16,046 nucleotides of DNA from JBAZKK01 sp964456925 (lineage in GTDB: Bacteria > Omnitrophota > Gorgyraeia > Gygaellales > Profunditerraquicolaceae), in assembly GCA_964456925.1 (NCBI GenBank), contig CAYWCX010000027.1:1-16046 (forward strand). Reading direction: 5' to 3'. The translations under genes and the position numbers were made by a program. The notes beneath the pieces were generated by a model. The model was not told where the DNA came from. It saw nothing but the letters and a program-made list of their open reading frames with translations, and made no database searches. This document shows positions 11,676 through 16,046 of this stretch, in pieces; position 1 is the stretch's first letter, and each line of letters begins with the position of its first letter.

Positions 11676-13655
11676 TCAGGCCTGCTGCAGGCCGTATTTC
11701 TGGATATTGGCGTCGGCGATAGCCTGGACCTTCTTAATTTCTTCGGGATTATTCAGGAGATGTTTAAACCTCGCCTGGATTTTCAAATATTCTTCGACCG
11801 GCCTGGGCTGGATTTTACGCACTGCGCTGAGTTGGCCGTTTTCATATTCGACTAAAGGACATAAGCCGGTTTCTACTGCAACTTTTGCAACCTGATAAGT
11901 AAGGGCCGGGTCGTAGCGCCACCCCAGAGGACAGGGCACGTGGATTTGGATATACTTTGCCCCGCGGATAGCGAGCGCCTTTTTGACTTTGCGCTGGATA
12001 TCCTGCGGAAAGGCAACTGAAGCAGTGGCTACATAAGGTATGCCGTGCGCTACCGCAATATCGGGTAAAGGTTTCTTGGGCCGGATGTTCCCGGCGGACC
12101 TGCTGCCGGCAGGGCTGGTAGTGGTGTTGCTGTCAAAGGGGGTAAGTCCGCTGCGCTGAATGCCGGTGTTATGCACGACGATACCGTCGGCGATAAAGTT
12201 GTGCTCGCCTTCCACCCGCAAATCCAAAGTCGGCTCTATGCCTTTTGATTTTATACTTATAACCTCTTCGGTCTGGAAAAATTTATTATTAACCAGGAAA
12301 TCCTGATAGCGGTATTGCGAAGGATATTTTTCTATATTATTCCGCCCCTTTTTCTTGCTGAAACATATATATCCGTATTCCGAGTCCGCCAGCAGCTTTC
12401 TGGATACGCACAGCGTTCCTTTTTTCTTTATCTGCGTATGGATTTTGCCTACCCTATAATCCAGAGTTTGGAGTAACAAACGCAAACGCTTCAGAAGGTC
12501 TGGGTTTGCCGAAACATATCTCTTACTTCCCTTGTAATCATAACCATCAGCCAGCATCAAACCTTCAACAAATGCTTCCTTCTGTTCTTTGGGAAGAGTA
12601 AATACCCAACCGGGAATGGTTTTATTTTTTGCGCCCTGCCCAAGGCCTAATGTATCAATAAAATTGGTAAGGTTAACAGAATGAATAGAGACATAATCCT
12701 TATCGGCGGATATTTTACTTTTAAATACTTTTTGATGTAAACCTAATAAAATATTTCTTGCCTTCTTACCGACAGGAAGGGCGAAACCTACCTCCGGCCT
12801 TGTTCTCCTCTTCCAGCCGTCTCCCACAAATATTCCTAAATACTTCATTATGTCAGGGTCGGACTCTGTCGGTAAATTTATCTCATTAAGTCTATTGACT
12901 TTATAATCGCCTTTTTCTACTTTCTCTATCTGCGGGAATCTAAAAGCTTCCTGGCGGCCATTCATGCTTTTTAACGTTACGACCCTATCGCCGATTTCTA
13001 TATCTTCAAGGACCTTCCACACAAAGGCATTTTCTCTGCCTCTGCCGTTTCTTTTCAGGACAAGAAAAGGATGATTGCCGGTTGCTTTTATGGAATGATG
13101 GAGCGTCCTGAGTTCAAACACTTCCTTCCTGCCGTTATCAAATACGCCGCTGCATTCTTTAATCACCAACTGGTGGGTATTCCGGTCAAAGGCATACACC
13201 TCATCGCCAACCTTTACTTCGGTTATTTTCTTAAGGCCTCCCTTGGTTAAAATCAGCGCTGAAGTGCTTAGGCAATTCATATAGGCCTCGTTGTCATAAC
13301 AAACGGAAAGGATGTCGTGGTTCCTCTCCCACATCCCGGAAAGCGCCTGTAATCCGATATCCGCCGAACCGCCGTCTCCTCCCTGGCAGATGACGTTGAT
13401 GCCCTCCTTCTTGCCTAAATAATGCAGGGCGGCCTCTATCCCGGATGCTACTGCGGCGGAGTTCTCAAACAGCGAATGAATCCAAGGCACGCCCCAGCAG
13501 GTCTCCGGATATTTAGTGGAGAAAACTTCAAGGCAGCCGGTATTATTCGCTATCATCGTATTCGGCCCGGCAGCCTCAACCACCAAACGCGCAGCCAGGG
13601 ATTGGCCGCAGCCGGCACAGGCAGTATGACCCGGATAAAAGGAGTGCTTTTCCAT
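11676..13655 (-). CDS. porB: Pyruvate:ferredoxin oxidoreductase beta subunit, interrupted by an intein
   Basis: The 659-residue frame is a PorB of about 290 residues (1-127 plus 497-659) split by a 369-residue intein. PorB binds thiamine diphosphate and one [4Fe-4S] cluster and decarboxylates pyruvate. Cluster ligands C13, C16 and C41 are visible, with C575 (HVPCPLGW) as the probable fourth; the 25-residue C16-C41 spacing equals that in Desulfovibrio africanus PFOR. The ThDP/Mg motif starts at GGDGGSADIG (92-101) and ends YDNEAYMN (120-127), followed after the intein by TGIQRSG (497-503), so joining restores the family sequence exactly. The ATG lies 2 bases after the porA stop. The unspliced precursor should be inactive. 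A 6-bp hairpin (11679-11693) overlaps the end of the frame. Confidence 0.95.
   Translation of the reverse strand: MEKHSFYPGHTACAGCGQSLAARLVVEAAGPNTMIANNTGCLEVFSTKYPETCWGVPWIHSLFENSAAVASGIEAALHYLGKKEGINVICQGGDGGSADIGLQALSGMWERNHDILSVCYDNEAYMNCLSTSALILTKGGLKKITEVKVGDEVYAFDRNTHQLVIKECSGVFDNGRKEVFELRTLHHSIKATGNHPFLVLKRNGRGRENAFVWKVLEDIEIGDRVVTLKSMNGRQEAFRFPQIEKVEKGDYKVNRLNEINLPTESDPDIMKYLGIFVGDGWKRRTRPEVGFALPVGKKARNILLGLHQKVFKSKISADKDYVSIHSVNLTNFIDTLGLGQGAKNKTIPGWVFTLPKEQKEAFVEGLMLADGYDYKGSKRYVSANPDLLKRLRLLLQTLDYRVGKIHTQIKKKGTLCVSRKLLADSEYGYICFSKKKGRNNIEKYPSQYRYQDFLVNNKFFQTEEVISIKSKGIEPTLDLRVEGEHNFIADGIVVHNTGIQRSGLTPFDSNTTTSPAGSRSAGNIRPKKPLPDIAVAHGIPYVATASVAFPQDIQRKVKKALAIRGAKYIQIHVPCPLGWRYDPALTYQVAKVAVETGLCPLVEYENGQLSAVRKIQPRPVEEYLKIQARFKHLLNNPEEIKKVQAIADANIQKYGLQQA
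12168..13274 (-). mobile_element. Class 1 intein with LAGLIDADG homing endonuclease in PorB
   Basis: This in-frame 369-residue insertion (PorB precursor residues 128-496) has every splicing block. Block A starts CLSTSALILTKGG with nucleophile C1; block B is TGNHPFLVL (192-200) with the TxxH motif; blocks F and G run from LDLRVEGEHNFIADG to VVHN, with H495 and N496 before the +1 nucleophile T497. A dodecapeptide endonuclease is present: YLGIFVGDG (272-280) and FVEGLMLADGY (362-372) each carry the acidic residue of a LAGLIDADG helix, and PDLLKRLRLLLQTLDY (385-400) resembles block H. The DNA is visibly more A/T-rich than the flanking exteins, as expected for a recently mobile element. Endonuclease activity is plausible but unproven. 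Confidence 0.93.
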
Positions 13656-13657
13656 AA

Positions 13658-14839
13658 TTAGCGGTATTCCTCTCTTAAAAGCTCGGGCTTTAAATCCACG
13701 AACTCCAACGCACGCTCCTTGGCGGTGAGTAACTTGAAAACTTCCTTGATGGAATCCTTGGTGATATCCCGTCCGCCGAGGCCGACGATAAAGCTGCTTA
13801 TCCCTTGAGGTTTTTTCTTTTTGCCGAAGAAGGTTGCCTTGACTTCGGATGCCAAAGGCGCATAAGAACCCAGTGATAATGCGCGGTCAAGGACCGCGAC
13901 CCGCGAGACGTTCTTTAAGGCCTCATAGATAGCCGCAGCCGGAAAGGGTCGGTAAGACATAATCTTCAATAAACCCACCTTCCTGCCTTTTACCCTCAGC
14001 TCATCAACGACATCCTTAACCGTGCCGCATACCGAACCCATCGCCACGATGACGCGCTCGGCATCCTTGGTGCGGTATTCTTCTATTAAACCGTCGTAGG
14101 TGCGGCCGAAGATTTTAGAAAACTCCGCGCTAAGCCGGGGGATAATCTTTAAAACATCCTCCTGCGTCTTCTGGATGGCATAACGGGTTTCGGTATAATA
14201 TTCCGCGTCTACCAAAGGACCCATGGTTATGGGATTAGCGATATCAAGTTTATAAAGAGGGTCGTAGGGGGGAAGGAATTTCTCTACCTGCTCCTGGCTG
14301 GGTATATCCACGGTTTCAATGCCGTGGGTAAGGATAAAACCGTCCATTGATACCATTACCGGAAGCATCACCGAATGGTCTTCTGCCAGACGATAGGCAA
14401 TAAGGTGTAAATCTATTGCTTCCTGGATATCCTCGGCAAATAACTGCACCCAGCCCGAGTCGCGCAGCGAAACCGCATCCTGATGGTCGTTCCAGATATT
14501 TATGGGAGCGGAGATGGCGCGGTTAGCGCAGGTCAAAACTACCGGCAGGCGCATACCGGCAATATTAAAAAGCACCTCTGCCATATAGAATAAACCCTGG
14601 GAACTGGTTGCGGTATAGGAACGCACCCCGGCTGCCGAAGCGCCCAACACCACCGAGGCTGCGGAATGTTCGGATTCGACATTGACGAACTGGGAATCAA
14701 GCTCGCCGTCGGCAATCATCTGCGCCAACTCTTCCACGATGTGGGTCTGGGGAGTAATGGGGTAAGCGGAGATTACCCCGGGCTTGCATAATTTTACAAT
14801 CTTCGCTACTGCCAGAGACCCCTCTAAGAATTCTTTCAT
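13658..14839 (-). CDS. porA: Pyruvate:ferredoxin oxidoreductase alpha subunit
   Basis: PorA supplies the pyrimidine-binding face of the thiamine diphosphate site and the CoA-binding region in the cytosolic POR complex. The 393 residues match family length. ISAYPITPQTHIVEEL (23-38) is the classic N-terminal motif, NVESEHSAASVVLGASAAG (53-71) holds the glutamate that activates the cofactor, and TATSSQGL (76-83) and NIWNDHQDAVSLRDSGW (about 112-128) are further conserved stretches. The last 100 residues form the transketolase C-like domain (VGLLKIMSYRPFP). The start overlaps the porD stop by 4 bases, and porB starts 2 bases after its stop, so translation is probably coupled. Use of another 2-oxoacid cannot be excluded, but the four-subunit order fits pyruvate. 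Confidence 0.95.
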   Translation of the reverse strand: MKEFLEGSLAVAKIVKLCKPGVISAYPITPQTHIVEELAQMIADGELDSQFVNVESEHSAASVVLGASAAGVRSYTATSSQGLFYMAEVLFNIAGMRLPVVLTCANRAISAPINIWNDHQDAVSLRDSGWVQLFAEDIQEAIDLHLIAYRLAEDHSVMLPVMVSMDGFILTHGIETVDIPSQEQVEKFLPPYDPLYKLDIANPITMGPLVDAEYYTETRYAIQKTQEDVLKIIPRLSAEFSKIFGRTYDGLIEEYRTKDAERVIVAMGSVCGTVKDVVDELRVKGRKVGLLKIMSYRPFPAAAIYEALKNVSRVAVLDRALSLGSYAPLASEVKATFFGKKKKPQGISSFIVGLGGRDITKDSIKEVFKLLTAKERALEFVDLKPELLREEYR

Positions 14840-15126
14840 TGCTGCGGATTATCCTTGGGAGCTTCAAGCGGCTCCTCTTCCTTAATCATCACGACATCCT
14901 GCTTGGGGCAAATCATGGCACAGGTGCCGCAGCCCTTGCAGAAGGCGTAATCGCAAGTATAGGTATTCTTTTCGCTGCCTTCAATGCAGTTTTCCGGGCA
15001 GACTAAAACGCACATCTTACAGCCAATGCAATTCTTTCTGAGGAACTTGGGTTTTAACTCGGTACGCCAGGAACCGGTCTTGTTATTCCTGCTGGAGCCT
15101 GGTTTACAGATAAGGGGGCCAAACAT
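14836..15126 (-). CDS. porD: Pyruvate:ferredoxin oxidoreductase delta subunit (2x[4Fe-4S] ferredoxin-type)
   Basis: The 96-residue subunit carries the two [4Fe-4S] clusters that pass electrons from PorB towards free ferredoxin. Motif one is CIGCKMCVLVCP (C33, C36, C39, C43) and motif two CKGCGTCAMICP (C63, C66, C69, C73); C47 and C58 are additional. The N-terminal segment GSWRTELKPKFLRKNC is typical of PorD, which begins with a short arm before the first motif. It starts 2 bases after the porG stop and overlaps porA by 4 bases. Confidence 0.95.
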   Translation of the reverse strand: MFGPLICKPGSSRNNKTGSWRTELKPKFLRKNCIGCKMCVLVCPENCIEGSEKNTYTCDYAFCKGCGTCAMICPKQDVVMIKEEEPLEAPKDNPQQ

Positions 15127-15128
15127 AT

Positions 15129-15680
15129 TTATCCTTTTAGCTTTGCTTTAATGAATTCAAAACCCTGGCGGGCAGCCTCGATATTCGCCTGCTCGGCCTT
15201 GCCGGAGAACCTTTGCTTAATCGCTTCGGTCAGGGTATCCAGGTCAAACTCCGCGGTAGCCGCGGCAAAGGCGCCGAGGAGCGCGGTGTTGCCTAAGGGC
15301 CGGCCGATGGTCCTCATCGCAATCTCGTTGGCAGGCACTACCCAGACCTTCTGGGTGGCCTTGACCTTGGGAATCTCCATCCCTTCCTTTTCGCTGATAA
15401 CCGCTACTCCCTTTTCCTTCAAGCCGGAAAAACAATTAAACCCGCGCATCAGGGTGGCATCTACGACAATAATATAATCCGGCTCGTAAATCTGGCTGCG
15501 CAGCCGCACCGGTTTGGAATCCACGCGCACAAAAGCATTCATCGGTGCGCCCATGCGGGCAGCCCCGAAGTTCGGAAAGGCATAAGGGTAGCTGCCTTTA
15601 AGGAAATAGACGTAGCCTAACAAGGACGCGGTAGTGATGGCGCCCTGTCCGGCACGCGCGTGGATACGGATTTCTTTCAT
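15129..15680 (-). CDS. porG: Pyruvate:ferredoxin oxidoreductase gamma subunit
   Basis: The 183-residue PorG is the structural gamma subunit of four-subunit POR. It begins KEIRIHARAGQGAITTASLLG (2-22), the glycine-rich family motif (usually GxGGQG; here the position before GQG is Ala). It continues through YPYAFPNFGAARMGAPMNAFVRV (about 31-53) and PDYIIVVDATLM (about 67-78), all characteristic. GGGAG lies 9 bases before the ATG. It is the first gene of the por run and follows the consensus promoter at 15726-15754. Confidence 0.95.
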   Translation of the reverse strand: MKEIRIHARAGQGAITTASLLGYVYFLKGSYPYAFPNFGAARMGAPMNAFVRVDSKPVRLRSQIYEPDYIIVVDATLMRGFNCFSGLKEKGVAVISEKEGMEIPKVKATQKVWVVPANEIAMRTIGRPLGNTALLGAFAAATAEFDLDTLTEAIKQRFSGKAEQANIEAARQGFEFIKAKLKG

Positions 15681-15725
15681 GGATTTTTACTCCCGGCGGT
15701 CAAAAAAAGCGAAAGTAACTTTACT

Positions 15726-15754
15726 ATGATATTATCTTTGCTAATCTTTGTCAA
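15726..15754 (-). promoter_or_regulatory. Promoter for the por operon
   Basis: On the minus strand a perfect TTGACA (15749-15754), a 17-base spacer and TATCAT (15726-15731) lie about 45 bases before porG. The -35 box sits inside the last codons of the upstream MetE-like gene. The leader also contains AGTAA-AG-TTACT followed by a run of seven T, too weak to call a terminator. Confidence 0.7.
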
Positions 15755-16046
15755 ATAGATTTTTTCTGAGCAACTCCGATACCGCTTTAAGGAGCTTAAA
15801 GATCGGCGCGGTATTAGAATCTTTGAGCGCGCCCAGGCCACAACTGGGGCTTAAAAGCAGGTTATCCCGCAGCAAACCCTCCCTGATACCCTTGGCGCTG
15901 AAGGCATCGATACCGCGTTTAATCTTGCCAACCAGCAAATCTGCGCTTTCCTTACCGCTAAAATCCTGGGTCGGCACTATCCCCCAGCAAAGGATACCTC
16001 CTCTTTCCAGGAATTGCCCGATGTCCGGCGCGTAAAGAATGAGGCG
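15741..16046 (-). CDS. MetE-like (cobalamin-independent methionine synthase / UROD superfamily) protein, 5' end beyond window
   Basis: Only the last 101 residues are visible; the frame is open through the right edge. The fragment reads LYAPDIGQFLERGGILCWGIVPT and, further on, LLSPSCGLGAL before a helical tail. GGxLxWGIVPT and the SPSCGLG motif, with a zinc-binding cysteine, are characteristic of the C-terminal barrel of MetE-related proteins (COG0620), including the short archaeal and anaerobe forms that act with corrinoid proteins. The substrate cannot be told from the tail. A GTG at 15975-15977 could give a shorter frame, but conserved family residues continue upstream of it, so it is not the real start. 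The stop is 60 bases before porG. Confidence 0.8.
   Translation of the reverse strand, partial: RLILYAPDIGQFLERGGILCWGIVPTQDFSGKESADLLVGKIKRGIDAFSAKGIREGLLRDNLLLSPSCGLGALKDSNTAPIFKLLKAVSELLRKNLFDKD

Noticed and set aside
11679..11693. GGCCTG/CAGGCC hairpin at the end of porB as a terminator
   Set aside because: The stem is only 6 bp, lies mostly within coding sequence and is followed by a mixed A/T stretch rather than a T run; the ferritin-like gene follows on the same strand.
15705..15725. Intrinsic terminator for the MetE-like gene
   Set aside because: The stem is 5 bp with a 2-base loop and the T run is offset; it lies in the por leader downstream of the por promoter.
1..16046. CRISPR array or rRNA
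   Set aside because: No regularly spaced direct repeats and no rRNA-like sequence were seen on either strand.

Overview
The window looks like a stretch of an uncultivated bacterial genome, probably a metagenome-assembled scaffold, because it holds a run of exactly 100 N (9134-9233). The gene content suggests a Candidatus Omnitrophota (PVC-related) anaerobe. The clues are a SpoVG with a built-in zinc ribbon beside ispE, a split transketolase, a four-subunit pyruvate:ferredoxin oxidoreductase (POR), and a secreted Peptidase_S74 protein that starts its mature part with ITTYYPSPYG, a signature I associate with that phylum. This assignment is inference from family knowledge; no rRNA is present.

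Layout. Positions 1-1117 (minus) hold most of an A/T-rich DNA methyltransferase that runs off the left edge. Next come about 300 non-coding bases rich in hairpins, which contain a 19-base near-copy of the 3' end of the following tRNA-Gln(TTG) gene (1418-1488, minus). A minus-strand housekeeping run follows, in transcription order from a strong promoter at 6662-6690: hisG, a 33-residue bS22/AURKAIP1-COX24-like ribosomal protein, an eight-TPR lipoprotein, transketolase N and C halves, ispE, spoVG, then the tRNA. A large foldback element (6703-6892) lies upstream of this run. Next are the S74-type secreted protein (6960-8096, minus) and a small XRE-type regulator (8196-8417, plus), which share an overlapping divergent promoter region with a 7-bp-arm inverted repeat. 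radC (minus) leads into the N gap. After the gap, a membrane-anchored SurA/PpiD-like chaperone (9421-10857, plus) has its own promoter.

The right third is a single minus-strand transcription unit, porG-porD-porA-porB-ferritin-like-ferredoxin, with a consensus promoter at 15726-15754 inside the tail of a truncated MetE-like gene. It encodes a complete POR (pyruvate + CoA to acetyl-CoA + CO2 + reduced ferredoxin), an iron-handling protein and a candidate electron acceptor.

The most striking feature is a 369-residue class 1 intein with a LAGLIDADG homing endonuclease inside PorB (12168-13274). It is placed exactly at the end of the thiamine-diphosphate-binding motif, so POR activity should depend on protein splicing. 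Secondary points of interest are the likely integration site at tRNA-Gln, the foldback element, the zinc-ribbon insertion in SpoVG, the tiny ribosomal-protein gene and the putative operator between the S74 gene and its divergent regulator.
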